Assembly (NCBI RefSeq): GCF_009811415.1
Contig: NZ_BLIG01000041.1
Span: forward strand, 1 to 64,000
DNA: 64,000 nt
Direction: 5' to 3'
Origin: Alteromonas sp. KUL106
Lineage (GTDB): Bacteria; Pseudomonadota; Gammaproteobacteria; Enterobacterales; Alteromonadaceae
In this document: one piece after another, positions 16,789-25,673 of the stretch
Layout of the letters: each line of letters opens with the position of its first letter
Numbering within the stretch: position 1 is the first letter of the stretch
Position numbers and translations under genes: made by a program
Notes under the pieces: generated by a model
Told to the model about the DNA's origin: nothing
Seen by the model: only the letters and a program-made list of their open reading frames with translations
The model's database searches: none

Positions 16789-17828
16789 CGTTTTTCCAAT
16801 CTAAAATGACTCACACGGTAGGTAAGCGCAAATGAGCCTTCTACCCCGTTAATATTGCGATAGGCCATGGCTAACTTTTTAATATCTTTGCGTGACAGCG
16901 CAGGTTGCTTGCGCCCGGTTTCCCCTGCGCCAACCCCTTTCACAGAGCGAAGTAACGACATAATGTCGCTGTGTCTATCAACGTAGTCTTTCGTGATAAC
17001 ACGCTGCAAAGAGAGGCCTGATTGTTTGAAACTGTTAACCCACTGCGCCGTGGTGGGCATGTACGTTTGTGCTTGTGGGAGTTGCGCTACTTTGCGCGCG
17101 GTTTTAAGCTCATTAAACGAACCCGCTACCATTATCGCTAGTTCGGCAACTCCACCTTCTTTTTGCACTCGCGCTATCTCGCGGGCGACAATGTCTGTAT
17201 CGCTAGCCCATTGAAGCGCCATGGATGAAAACACAAGTGAAAATTGGGTCTCAGGAAAAGGTAAATTGCGGGCACTTCCCTGAACAAAAGTGGGGTCAGA
17301 GTACTTTTTGCGAGCCTGCGCTAACATGCCCTCGGCAATATCTACGCCGGTCGCCGCTGCTCCTCTATTGAACAGCGCCTGTGTGTGCATACCGGTACCG
17401 CAGCCTATATCAAGTGCCTCACCCCGCAGCGCATGAGGTAAGTTAGCCAAAGCCTGCTTAGCGATAACTCGCTGAATAGACGCAACCCTGTTGTATTGCG
17501 CTGCGGCTTTTGAAAAGCGATGGGCAACATTCTGCTCGTTGATTACAGGAGCAGTACCACCGTGTGTCGCTTTAAAGCCCTTAACTGTGGCATAACCGTG
17601 AGCTATTACCTCACAATCATTCGTTGTATCCCCTTCGGTCATTGCATACTTATCTGCTGTAGCAGTGTCTTTTGCGTGAGTCGCCCCCTTACATTCAGTT
17701 ATATGTCTCACTGAAAAGGCCCCGTTTACCGGAAATGGCCTCTGGGCGCTATCACGCGGCATCTTACTTTCAACGTTACTTAGCGATTCTGCCGGTGTGA
17801 CTATGTTTGTAGCGGGGCTTGATGACAT
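16785..17828 (-). CDS. bioC: Malonyl-ACP O-methyltransferase BioC with long N-terminal extension
   Basis: SAM-dependent methyltransferase that methylates malonyl-ACP so that fatty-acid synthesis can build the pimeloyl chain. The core starts near residue 98 (NVAHRFSKAAAQYN) and carries the SAM motif LDIGCGTG (139-146), then FSSMALQWASD and the C-terminal LLRSVKGVGAGE typical of BioC. The core is of normal size, about 250 residues. The first ~97 residues are polar, low in hydrophobic content and not part of known BioC proteins. The start is two bases after the bioF stop, which fits coupling; an internal start (Met63 or a non-ATG codon) is possible. The partner esterase BioH is not in the window. 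Confidence 0.92.
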   Translation of the reverse strand: MSSSPATNIVTPAESLSNVESKMPRDSAQRPFPVNGAFSVRHITECKGATHAKDTATADKYAMTEGDTTNDCEVIAHGYATVKGFKATHGGTAPVINEQNVAHRFSKAAAQYNRVASIQRVIAKQALANLPHALRGEALDIGCGTGMHTQALFNRGAAATGVDIAEGMLAQARKKYSDPTFVQGSARNLPFPETQFSLVFSSMALQWASDTDIVAREIARVQKEGGVAELAIMVAGSFNELKTARKVAQLPQAQTYMPTTAQWVNSFKQSGLSLQRVITKDYVDRHSDIMSLLRSVKGVGAGETGRKQPALSRKDIKKLAMAYRNINGVEGSFALTYRVSHFRLEKR

Positions 17829-17830
17829 CT

Positions 17831-19216
17831 TTACAACTCGTTGGTAGGAAGGTGGCCTGAAGCGGTATCACCGCATTTTGGTGCGCTTTGTGCTGACGCC
17901 TCAGTTATCGCCAGGTTATTCCACGACAGCTCGATGGCATCAATTAAGACGTCAATATCTTGGGTAGTATGGTTTGAGGTAAGCGTAATTCGTAGTCTGT
18001 CTTGTTTTTTCGGAATTGTTGGCTGTCTAATTGCCGTAGCCCAAATACCACGTTGCTTCAGCCCGTCACTTAGCGCAATAGCGCGCGCGGGGCAGCCCAC
18101 AATGATGGGCTGAATTGCGCTTTGTGACTGTCCCAGGGTTATTTGACTTAGCGCGTCGCTTTTCCCGCTAGCATTAAGTGTCTGTCCAAAACGTTGGTGG
18201 AATGACGTTTTGAAATAGGCAATATTGCTATTGAGCGTCTCGCGACGCGAGGTATCGCTGGCAATATGAGTCAGTGAATACAGGGTTGCGACTGCTTGTG
18301 CTGGCGGCATGGCAGTAGAATACACATAGTGCTTAGAAAAATTCACTAGATAGTCGATTAAGGTTTGGCTTCCCGCAATAAATGCGCCGGCTGTGCCCAC
18401 CGCTTTGCCAAACGTCCCCATAACAATAGGCACTTCTTGCTGAGTTAAGTTAAGCGCTTCTGCTGTACCAAAGCCATTGTCACCCAGCACACCCATGCCA
18501 TGTGCATCGTCCAACATGAACCATGCGTTATATTGAGCAGCAAGCTCTGCGATGCCTTTGCAGGGTGCAACATCACCGTCCATGCTAAACACCCCTTCGC
18601 TGGCGATTAGCATGTCTTGTTGGTTGGTGTGTGTGTTTGCGTAAGCGTTGGCATCAGTACTTCTATCCGCATTGGATACGTGTTTGTGACAGGCGCTCGA
18701 CAGCACGCTCTCTAAATGACTGAGATCGTTATGCTTGAAACGTCGAAGCTTAGCGTTTTCGGATACACATTGCGCCCCTTCTAAAAACGATGCATGCATT
18801 AGCTTATCTGCAATAATAAGACCTGCACTCGCGCCTTTGTTAGGGTGAGAAAGGTGAGGAAAAAGTGCCATGCACAAGGCCTGGTTGGCAGCGAAGCCAG
18901 AATTAAACAACAGCGCGGCTTCCCGATTTAAACCATCAGCAATATACGCTTCAAGCGCCAAATGAGCTTGGGTGTGCCCCGTAACCAATGGGGATGCACC
19001 GCTGCCACCACCAAATTGGGCCAGCCCTTCAACCCAACTTTGCAATACACCTTCATGTTGGCGCATGCCTAAATAGTCGTTGCTTGAAAAATTAAGATAG
19101 TGCTCACCGTTAATACAAATAATGCTGTCTTTTTCGTATTGTTGGCATTGGCGCTGGCGCAGCAAGCCCTGTTGGGCCCGCTCGCTCAGTGCATCGTCTA
19201 ACCAGTTAAAGGCCAT
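17831..19216 (-). CDS. bioF: 8-amino-7-oxononanoate synthase BioF with an insertion
   Basis: PLP enzyme that condenses pimeloyl-ACP with L-alanine. Visible are the NDYLG motif, GGGSGASPLVTGH, the Asp of MLDDAHGMGVLG and the PLP lysine K271 in GTFGKAVG. At 461 residues it exceeds the usual ~385. Extra sequence is at ~175-200 (rich in Asn, Thr and Ala, before the SEGVFSMDGD segment), around the middle of the C-terminal domain, and in a ~20-residue tail. The start overlaps the bioB stop by one base. The catalytic positions are intact, so it should be active. Confidence 0.94.
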   Translation of the reverse strand: MAFNWLDDALSERAQQGLLRQRQCQQYEKDSIICINGEHYLNFSSNDYLGMRQHEGVLQSWVEGLAQFGGGSGASPLVTGHTQAHLALEAYIADGLNREAALLFNSGFAANQALCMALFPHLSHPNKGASAGLIIADKLMHASFLEGAQCVSENAKLRRFKHNDLSHLESVLSSACHKHVSNADRSTDANAYANTHTNQQDMLIASEGVFSMDGDVAPCKGIAELAAQYNAWFMLDDAHGMGVLGDNGFGTAEALNLTQQEVPIVMGTFGKAVGTAGAFIAGSQTLIDYLVNFSKHYVYSTAMPPAQAVATLYSLTHIASDTSRRETLNSNIAYFKTSFHQRFGQTLNASGKSDALSQITLGQSQSAIQPIIVGCPARAIALSDGLKQRGIWATAIRQPTIPKKQDRLRITLTSNHTTQDIDVLIDAIELSWNNLAITEASAQSAPKCGDTASGHLPTNEL

Positions 19217-20340
19217 TACGCCTCCGTCAAATGCTGTTTCTTTCGCGCTACCTTAGGCTTGGTGGCATCAATAAACAAGTCGTTGTTGTCATTGCCTTGT
19301 TCATGCTGCTGGGCAATTTCTTCTTCTAAGACCTGTTGGTGTGCTTCGTCTGAGTAATCCCTTGTGCGCTCAGTATTAATGCCAAGTTTTTTGAACAACA
19401 TGACATCTTCATGGGTATCGGGGTTTGACGTGGTTAACAGCTTGCAGCCATAGAAAATAGAATTCGCGCCCGCCATAAAACAAAGGGCTTGCATCTGTTC
19501 ATTCATGGCTTCGCGCCCAGCCGACAAGCGCACATGTGACTTAGGCATCATGATGCGAGCAACCGCAATAGTGCGGATAAACTCAAAATAATCCAGGTCT
19601 TCCACACTATCGAGTGGCGTACCTTTTACTTTAACCAACATGTTAATAGGCACACTTTGAGGCTGCTCAGGAAGATTCGCTAACTGCACTAGCATACTAG
19701 CGCGATCGCTTACTGTTTCTCCCATCCCTACAATTCCCCCTGAGCAAACATTCATTCCTGCGGCGCGGACATTTTCTAACGTGTCCAAGCGGTCTTGATA
19801 AGTACGGGTTGTAATAATATCTCCGTAATACTCAGGTGAGGTATCAAGATTGTGATTATAGTAATCAAGGCCTGCTTGCTTCAGCGCAACGGCTTGATCA
19901 CGAGTTAACATACCCAGCGTCATGCAGGTTTCTAAACCTAAGCGCTTCACCTCTTCAACCATTTTCAGAATGTAAGGCATGTCTCTGTCGCGAGGATTTC
20001 GCCATGCAGCCCCCATACAAAAACGGGTAGAGCCTACTTGCTTTGCTTCTTTAGCACGCTGAATCACTTTTTCAATTTCTAGTAAGCGCTCTTTTTCAAG
20101 GCCAGTATCATAGCGGGCGCTTTGTGGGCAGTACTTACAGTCTTCAGGGCATGCACCGGTTTTAATCGACAAAAGCGTGCTAACCTGCACTTCATTAGGA
20201 TTAAAATGCTGTCTGTGTACGACTTGAGCATCAAACAGTAAATCGTTAAATGGCTTGGCGAACAAAGCTTCAACTTCCGCTTTGGTCCAATCGTTTCGAA
20301 TAGTTGTCGTTTGCGCTGTAGGCGCATAAGCCAGTGTCAT
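19216..20340 (-). CDS. bioB: Biotin synthase BioB
   Basis: Radical-SAM sulfur insertase that converts dethiobiotin to biotin. The 4Fe-4S motif is C64-x3-C68-x2-C71 in ACPEDCKYCPQ. The 2Fe-2S ligands are expected in FCMGAAW, CMTLGM and CSGGIVGMGE, all present, with the Arg ligand in RLSAGRE. Its 374 residues end in a charged tail slightly longer than in E. coli. It is first in the bioBFCD operon and divergent from bioA. A sigma70-like promoter and a probable BirA operator lie just upstream. Confidence 0.97.
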   Translation of the reverse strand: MTLAYAPTAQTTTIRNDWTKAEVEALFAKPFNDLLFDAQVVHRQHFNPNEVQVSTLLSIKTGACPEDCKYCPQSARYDTGLEKERLLEIEKVIQRAKEAKQVGSTRFCMGAAWRNPRDRDMPYILKMVEEVKRLGLETCMTLGMLTRDQAVALKQAGLDYYNHNLDTSPEYYGDIITTRTYQDRLDTLENVRAAGMNVCSGGIVGMGETVSDRASMLVQLANLPEQPQSVPINMLVKVKGTPLDSVEDLDYFEFIRTIAVARIMMPKSHVRLSAGREAMNEQMQALCFMAGANSIFYGCKLLTTSNPDTHEDVMLFKKLGINTERTRDYSDEAHQQVLEEEIAQQHEQGNDNNDLFIDATKPKVARKKQHLTEA

Positions 20341-20373
20341 TGACTGTCCTTTACTAATGATAATTGCTGGCTT

Positions 20374-20401
20374 AGTCTATGCCCCAATAACGAGTTGTCA
20401 A
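20374..20401 (-). promoter_or_regulatory. Probable sigma70 promoter of the bioBFCD operon
   Basis: On the minus strand, TTGACA (20401-20396) and TAGACT (20379-20374) are spaced 16 bases apart, a full -35 match and a 4/6 -10 match. It points at bioB, 34 bases from its start. The -35 box is covered by the candidate BirA operator, as expected for a BirA-repressed promoter. Confidence 0.55.
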
Positions 20402-20427
20402 CTCTGACCAATTACAAACCTTTACCA
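20395..20427. promoter_or_regulatory. Candidate BirA operator between bioB and bioA
   Basis: TTGTCAACT, a 15-base spacer and CCTTTACCA. Against the E. coli operator halves (TTGTAAACC and GGTTTACAA) these match 7 of 9 and 6 of 9 with the correct spacing. The position in the 98-base divergent bioA-bioB gap, over the bioB -35 box, fits repression of both arms by biotinyl-AMP-bound BirA. The match is imperfect, so the exact edges are uncertain. Confidence 0.5.
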
Positions 20428-20438
20428 ATGGTTAATTT

Positions 20439-21704
20439 GTGAACAATATAGAATTTGATAAACAGCACATCTGGCACCCTTATACTTCAGCGGTTAACCC
20501 CCTTCCCTGTTATGAAGTTATTGGCGCAAAAGGCGCTGAGCTTACCCTGGCCAGCGGTGAAGTATTAGTAGACGGCATGTCTAGCTGGTGGGCAGCTATT
20601 CACGGCTACAACCACCCCGCACTCAATGAAGCAGCACATAAGCAAATTGACGCATTTTCTCACATTATGTTTGGCGGTATTACCCACCAGCCTGCGGTAG
20701 ATTTGTGCAAATCTTTACTTAGCATGGTACCTGCGGGTTTAGAGCGGGTATTTTTAGCTGACTCAGGCTCAGTGTCAGTTGAAGTGGCTATAAAGATGGC
20801 TATTCAGTACTGGGCATGTCAAGGGCGCCCGGAAAAGTCACGTATTGTCGCACCCCGCAATGGCTATCACGGCGATACGTTTGCCGCCATGAGCGTGTGC
20901 GATCCAGTTAACGGTATGCACAGTTTATTCGAGGGGGTATTAAGCAAGCAGATTTTCGCACCGGCCCCTCAAACCCGATTTGGGCAAACCTTCAGTGAGG
21001 ACGATATTCTTCCGCTTGAAGAGATTTTTGAAAAGCACCATCACACTATGGCCGCCCTTATTCTTGAGCCCATTGTTCAAGGCGCGGGGGGCATGCGTAT
21101 CTATCACCCTGAATATTTAAAGCGCTGCCGCCAGCTTTGCGACACCTACGATGTGCTTTTAATATGCGATGAAATAGCCACCGGCTTTGGTCGCACAGGT
21201 AAACTTTTCGCCTGTGAGCATGCAGGTATATCACCTGACATCATGTGTTTGGGAAAAGCCATTACTGGCGGATATATGACGCTTGCAGCCACATTGTGCA
21301 CGGAAGATGTGGCTTTAGGCGTTTGCCAAGGTGAGCCTGGTGTTTTTATGCATGGCCCAACGTATATGGGTAACCCCTTGGCTTGTGCGGTTGCCAATGC
21401 TAGTTTGTCGTTAGTGAATCAAAACCATTGGCTACAGCAAATTCCCGCCATTGAGAAACAATTACAAACCGAGTTGGCAAAATGTGCAGACTTACCCCGT
21501 GTTGCTGATGTAAGAGTACTAGGCGCTATAGGGGTGGTCGAAACGGTTAATCCCGTCAACGTCGCCGACATTCAACGCCATTTCGTGAAACAAGGGGTAT
21601 GGATAAGGCCCTTTGGGAAACTGGTATATATTATGCCTCCGTACATTATATCGCCAGAGCAGTTGAGTAAATTAACTCATGCAATTTATACCGCTTTGAA
21701 ATAG
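20439..21704 (+). CDS. bioA: Adenosylmethionine-8-amino-7-oxononanoate aminotransferase BioA
   Basis: PLP-dependent class III aminotransferase that makes 7,8-diaminopelargonate with SAM as amino donor. Key parts are HIWHPYTS and MSSWWAAIHGYNHP at the substrate site, D244 in LICDEIATGFGRTG and the PLP lysine K273 in CLGKAITGG. Its 421 residues match the family. The start is GTG, supported by homology to the usual N-terminus; the ribosome site is weak. It is divergent from bioB and shares the putative BirA operator. Together with bioB, bioF, bioC and bioD it gives a biotin pathway that lacks only the pimeloyl-ACP esterase. Confidence 0.97.
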   Translation: MNNIEFDKQHIWHPYTSAVNPLPCYEVIGAKGAELTLASGEVLVDGMSSWWAAIHGYNHPALNEAAHKQIDAFSHIMFGGITHQPAVDLCKSLLSMVPAGLERVFLADSGSVSVEVAIKMAIQYWACQGRPEKSRIVAPRNGYHGDTFAAMSVCDPVNGMHSLFEGVLSKQIFAPAPQTRFGQTFSEDDILPLEEIFEKHHHTMAALILEPIVQGAGGMRIYHPEYLKRCRQLCDTYDVLLICDEIATGFGRTGKLFACEHAGISPDIMCLGKAITGGYMTLAATLCTEDVALGVCQGEPGVFMHGPTYMGNPLACAVANASLSLVNQNHWLQQIPAIEKQLQTELAKCADLPRVADVRVLGAIGVVETVNPVNVADIQRHFVKQGVWIRPFGKLVYIMPPYIISPEQLSKLTHAIYTALK

Positions 21705-21815
21705 TCAAGCAGGTAAATTTGCTGGAAAGTGGAATCGGTAATGAGTGTTGTCGGTTTGGGCTCGCTTTAGCTGATTGAAGAGCGGGTGAAATTAGAGGGT
21801 CAGAGTGAGTATTAA

Positions 21816-22337
21816 ATGGTAGTTCGTGTTCTCGATAAAGTGGTTTTTGCAGTTTTATTTATTATCACGCTACAGGTTCCTATTCTGGCGGACCACTATC
21901 GTCAATACTTGAACGGTTATTATGATGCTTTGCGAGACGAAGTTGCTAGCTCTTCTGAGCTTGCCAAACAACATGGTTTTTCTTCGGTAGAGGCCATGCT
22001 GGACAGTCTTCAAAAAAATAGCGAACCTGTGGTTCGAGAGAACGCGTCTATGAAAGCGTCTCGGTTTGCGCAAATCACAAGTCTTGAACTAGGTATGAGA
22101 AAGTTAGAGCACGGGCACTATTTTGAACAGCTTGTATTTATGGCCTCTCCATCTCAGTATGGAACTCTGCGCCGCGTTTTAGATAATTTCAGGCCCTCAA
22201 TACCATTAACGCCATCTTCAATTGTGTTCAGCTTAGTTACCGCTATTTTGTTGAACCTGTTGATCTGGACGCCACACTTTTGCTACTGCCAAGTTAAGAA
22301 AGTGAAAAACAAGCCGAAGCGTTATTCGTATAAATAG
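21816..22337 (+). CDS. DUF2937 family membrane protein
   Basis: 173 residues with one membrane helix at each end (~8-25 and ~135-153) and a charged, probably periplasmic helical middle. The opening RVLDKVVFAVLFIITLQVP and the following LADHYRQYLNGYYDAL match the DUF2937 pattern. Function unknown. The tail after the last helix is Lys-rich and should lie in the cytoplasm. It stands alone between bioA and a solute-binding protein gene. Confidence 0.72.
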   Translation: MVVRVLDKVVFAVLFIITLQVPILADHYRQYLNGYYDALRDEVASSSELAKQHGFSSVEAMLDSLQKNSEPVVRENASMKASRFAQITSLELGMRKLEHGHYFEQLVFMASPSQYGTLRRVLDNFRPSIPLTPSSIVFSLVTAILLNLLIWTPHFCYCQVKKVKNKPKRYSYK

Positions 22338-22557
22338 TATGCAGATTCACTCGGTTGCGATTTCTCGTGTACCAGATTCAACATTCACCCGCTTCGATAA
22401 AACGGTCATATCACGTCGCTAAAAAACATCATTTCCTAAATATAAAGACAAAAGTTGAATAGGCAAACTGTGCAAACGATTTATAGTACAGTGTGGAGAA
22501 AGTTGTCAGCGAGACGCATGTTATGAAGGGACAACACTGTATAGGAAATAGTGAAAA

Positions 22558-23796
22558 GTGATATTAAAACGCCGTTTTTGTTTTTTATTTATCTTTTGCG
22601 GAGTCATTAGCTCAAGTTTTGCGCAAAAATTAAATATCGGTGTGTCTGTATCCACGAGCGCCCAGAGAGAGGCGTTCTACACCCTTGCACGCGACTTTGA
22701 AGCCCGCCACCCCAATACTCAGGTAAACTTCACGGCACTAAGTAGCGAAGACTACAAGGTAGCCTTCCCCAATATGATAGCGACCGATAAACGTTTTGAC
22801 GTATTGTATTGGCACGCAGGGCAACGGCTATTTCATTTTGTCGAAAAAGATTTGATTCAGCCTATCGATGATCTGTGGTTGGAAAAAGATTTTGATAACG
22901 CCTTTGACGAGAATGTTAAACAAAACCTCAACTACAACGGTCGATTTTATGCGGTTCCCATTTCTTATTATCAAATTGGATTCTATTATTCAAAAGAGGT
23001 ATTTGAGCGTTTATCGCTGAATGAACCCTCATCGTGGCAAGAATTTCTAGCCGTATGCGAAAGCATAAAAGCCAGTGGCATTGCGCCGATTTTTATAGGA
23101 ACTGAAAGCAACTGGCCCGCCACTGCTTGGTTCGATTACCTAAACCTCAGACTAAATGGGCTCGCTTTTCATGTAGCGCTAACTCAGGGGGAAGTGCCCT
23201 TTAATGATGAACGCGTTAGACTTACCCTCAAAACGTTGTATGAGTTAAAAGAAAGAGAATTCTTTATCGCAAACCATCAAGATTTTCAGTGGAACGAGAG
23301 CTTGCCGCTGTTGTCTAGGGGCTTAGTTGGCATGTCGTTGATAGGTAATTATGTCATTCAAGACATCAGAAAAGACATGTTACCGAAATTTGGCTTTTTT
23401 CCATTCCCTCAAATTAGCGAGAGTGTCGGCAAGTACGAAGAAGCGCCCATTGATATACTCGTTATTCCTAAGCGAGCAAAAAATCTTTCTTTAGCAAAAG
23501 CGTTCTTAGCGTTTGTTGCTAACCACGACGTTCAAAATAAGCTTAACAAAAAGCTTGGCGTGATCTCTCCCCACAAGTTATCACAACAACAAACCTCTGA
23601 GCTTACAAAAGAAGCCTATTTGGAGTTGTCTACGGCGGATGGCTTTTCACAATTCTTTGACCGCGACGCCAATGAAGCCTTCGCTGGCGATATAATGCAT
23701 ACCATTGATAAATTCATGGTTAACGGTGATATAGCGACGACCATTGAAAGCCTTGAACTGGCGCGCAGTGAGCATTTCCCATCGTTGGCAAACTAA
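22558..23796 (+). CDS. Orphan extracellular solute-binding protein (sugar-type ABC family)
   Basis: 412 residues. A Sec signal peptide occupies the first ~22 (ending SSSFAQ), then a bacterial family 1 solute-binding fold of the carbohydrate type: LARDFEARHPNTQVNF, DVLYWHAGQRLFHFVEKDLIQPIDDLW divided over strand 2, and YAVPISYYQIGFYYSKEVF. The start is GTG with AGGA about 11 bases upstream. No permease or ATPase gene is near, so it may share an importer encoded elsewhere or deliver a signal to a membrane sensor. There is no lipobox, so it is a soluble periplasmic protein. Confidence 0.85.
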   Translation: MILKRRFCFLFIFCGVISSSFAQKLNIGVSVSTSAQREAFYTLARDFEARHPNTQVNFTALSSEDYKVAFPNMIATDKRFDVLYWHAGQRLFHFVEKDLIQPIDDLWLEKDFDNAFDENVKQNLNYNGRFYAVPISYYQIGFYYSKEVFERLSLNEPSSWQEFLAVCESIKASGIAPIFIGTESNWPATAWFDYLNLRLNGLAFHVALTQGEVPFNDERVRLTLKTLYELKEREFFIANHQDFQWNESLPLLSRGLVGMSLIGNYVIQDIRKDMLPKFGFFPFPQISESVGKYEEAPIDILVIPKRAKNLSLAKAFLAFVANHDVQNKLNKKLGVISPHKLSQQQTSELTKEAYLELSTADGFSQFFDRDANEAFAGDIMHTIDKFMVNGDIATTIESLELARSEHFPSLAN

Positions 23797-23999
23797 CAGC
23801 AATCCCACCACATACTGTCATTTAATAGCACAGCAAAATTCACTCAGCTTTTTATATTGAACGTGGCATCAATAATGCAATGTTTGTATATAAGGGCAAG
23901 AAGTAAACCTTTTAATGTTATTAGCGTGCGAAGCTCGATTATTAAAAAGTCTTACTTATCAAACCCTTGCCTTTAAATTTCGCAAAAGGAGATATTATT

Positions 24000-24281
24000 A
24001 TGCCATCAGATGCTCAATTATTGATCGGGAAAGTGTTGCAAATTAAAGACAAAATTACCGCCAAACGTCATTGTATTCCCAGTGATTTAAAAGCGGAATG
24101 GAATACGTTAAGCGCACAAACCGCATGTTTTGAGAGTGAAGCGCTTTATAACGGTGCGGTAAAAGGCCAAGAGATGAACAAACACATCGATTATTCAGGC
24201 TCGGTGAAAGAGTTATCTCAATTGGTGAATAAGCTTAAGAAACTTAACAATAAGGTAAACGTTACGCTGGTTCATCACTAA
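24000..24281 (+). CDS. Small hypothetical protein
   Basis: 93 residues from ATG 24000, which has AGGAG about eight bases upstream; the frame extends to 23967 without a comparable site. The protein is soluble and basic with a helical C-terminus (VKELSQLVNKLKKLNNKV), and has two Cys residues but no recognisable motif. I do not recognise the family. The stop codon lies inside a 10-base inverted repeat that may act as a terminator. Confidence 0.6.
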   Translation: MPSDAQLLIGKVLQIKDKITAKRHCIPSDLKAEWNTLSAQTACFESEALYNGAVKGQEMNKHIDYSGSVKELSQLVNKLKKLNNKVNVTLVHH

Positions 24282-24316
24282 GGTCTATTGACACCTTTGT
24301 TATCTTTAGACCTTAG
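24278..24316. terminator. Hairpin between convergent genes, terminator-like
   Basis: Perfect 10-base inverted repeat CTAAGGTCTA / TAGACCTTAG with a 19-base loop. It spans the stop codon of the small hypothetical gene and lies just before the convergent C39 gene end. There is no clean T-run after the stem on either strand, so it is either a weak terminator or a 3'-end protecting structure. Confidence 0.4.
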
Positions 24317-24341
24317 GTAAAAAATGATGTTGTAACACGTA

Positions 24342-25673
24342 TTATTTATTCAATTTTAGGAGGACTAATGTTCTTACTTTACGCGTGCCATAACTGGCAA
24401 GTCTTAAAAAATCATCGCGAGCAACAGGAATGTGCTGATACTCAACGGGTTGACCTTCACTTGCGTCAGGGTCATGAAGGTAGTAGCAATGAGCGTCACA
24501 GCTCGTGACTGCTACCCAGTGGGGCACCTTCTTTTTGTCGAACGCGTACGTGCTAATTAGACACAAAACTGCACCACCAGCTTTTAACGTTTGGTCAATA
24601 ACATCGACTCGCCAGTCTGAAATTTCTACCGAAATACCTTTAGCTGACGCTTCCGCCATAAACTGCGACTCGACGTTTTCGACAATTGCTTTTTTATGAG
24701 TATCTCGCACACCATCTACAAAAAGCGGAACATTTTGGTTGATAACAACTTGCGCCATGTACCCTTCGTTAACGGCGGCAAGTGCTAAGCCAACTGGATG
24801 GCAGCCACCGTGCCCAGACATCATAAAAATCGTTGTTGCCGTACGCCAAAGCGACAATTCTTTTTCTTGTGTCATTTCATACTGATTGTCGAGTGCGCAC
24901 ATCGCCATCATCAGTGCAGAAGGCCCGCAGGTAAAGTCTGTCGTTTGCTGATACCAAGGGTAAACCTCAGGTTTAACTGACTTACTTGGCACCAGAACTT
25001 TTTGCATACGCAATGCGTCTGTATGATCATCATAATAGTCGGTATACATACCAAATTGACTAAATCCCAACTTCTTATAAAGCGCAATGGCACCAGCGTT
25101 ACCCACCGCCACTTCTAGGCGCATAAATCGCTTTCCCCGCAAAAGCGCCCGCTCCCCCAAGCTGTTTATTAATTTTTCTGCAACGCCTAAGCCTCTTGTC
25201 TCTGGCAGCACGGCAATAGAGTACAACCGAGTCAGCTGCGTACCACGGCGAAGCAAAAGTAAACCATAGCCAACAATACTCTTCGTACTGCTCGCACTTG
25301 AGTGCTCACCCTTTTCACTTCCATGTGTAGGCTGCTCGCGCTTGCTAGGCTCGATGTCATTGAGCCCGCTTAACTGAGAAGGCAATTCTCGCTCGGCCAC
25401 AATTAGCTCAGCATGTGGAGCCTCGATATAGAATTTAAAACGGCTTTTACTGAGCCTATCAGTGGTGAAACAGGTTCTCTCAATATGCTGAAGGGAAGCA
25501 AGGTCGTGTAATGTGGCAACGCGCAGCACAATATTTGTCTGTACTGTTGGCGCGAGTGTAATTTCTCGCCCCGATGTCGGTTCATCTTTAGGCTGCGTTT
25601 TCATCGCCCTGTTCTCGTTATGCATTTCGCCCACACTGTTCTCTGTACTCACTGCTTCAGCCGATGGTATCAT
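24342..25673 (-). CDS. GNAT acetyltransferase fused to a C39-like peptidase
   Basis: 443 residues. Residues ~48-228 are a GNAT domain with the acetyl-CoA loop ETRGLGVAEKL and VAVGNAGAIALYKKLGF. Residues ~236-443 are a C39-like peptidase (DUF3335 type) with C249 in DFTCGPSA, H385 in VPHWVAV and D401 in YLHDPDA, a complete Cys-His-Asp set. About 30 low-complexity residues (~100-130) are inserted in the GNAT part. It overlaps the upstream RimK-like gene by 4 bases, and this pair recurs in gammaproteobacteria. One reading is that the pair makes and trims or acetylates a peptide modification. It carries no ABC exporter domain, unlike bacteriocin-processing C39 proteins. Substrate unknown. Confidence 0.88.
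   Translation of the reverse strand: MIPSAEAVSTENSVGEMHNENRAMKTQPKDEPTSGREITLAPTVQTNIVLRVATLHDLASLQHIERTCFTTDRLSKSRFKFYIEAPHAELIVAERELPSQLSGLNDIEPSKREQPTHGSEKGEHSSASSTKSIVGYGLLLLRRGTQLTRLYSIAVLPETRGLGVAEKLINSLGERALLRGKRFMRLEVAVGNAGAIALYKKLGFSQFGMYTDYYDDHTDALRMQKVLVPSKSVKPEVYPWYQQTTDFTCGPSALMMAMCALDNQYEMTQEKELSLWRTATTIFMMSGHGGCHPVGLALAAVNEGYMAQVVINQNVPLFVDGVRDTHKKAIVENVESQFMAEASAKGISVEISDWRVDVIDQTLKAGGAVLCLISTYAFDKKKVPHWVAVTSCDAHCYYLHDPDASEGQPVEYQHIPVARDDFLRLASYGTRKVRTLVLLKLNK

Noticed and set aside
24342..25673. The C39-like peptidase domain as the processing protease of the double-glycine peptide at 10608.
   Set aside because: It lacks the ABC exporter domains of bacteriocin-processing C39 proteins, has no export signal, is 13 kb away and is operonic with the RimK-like ligase. 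The link would be speculation.
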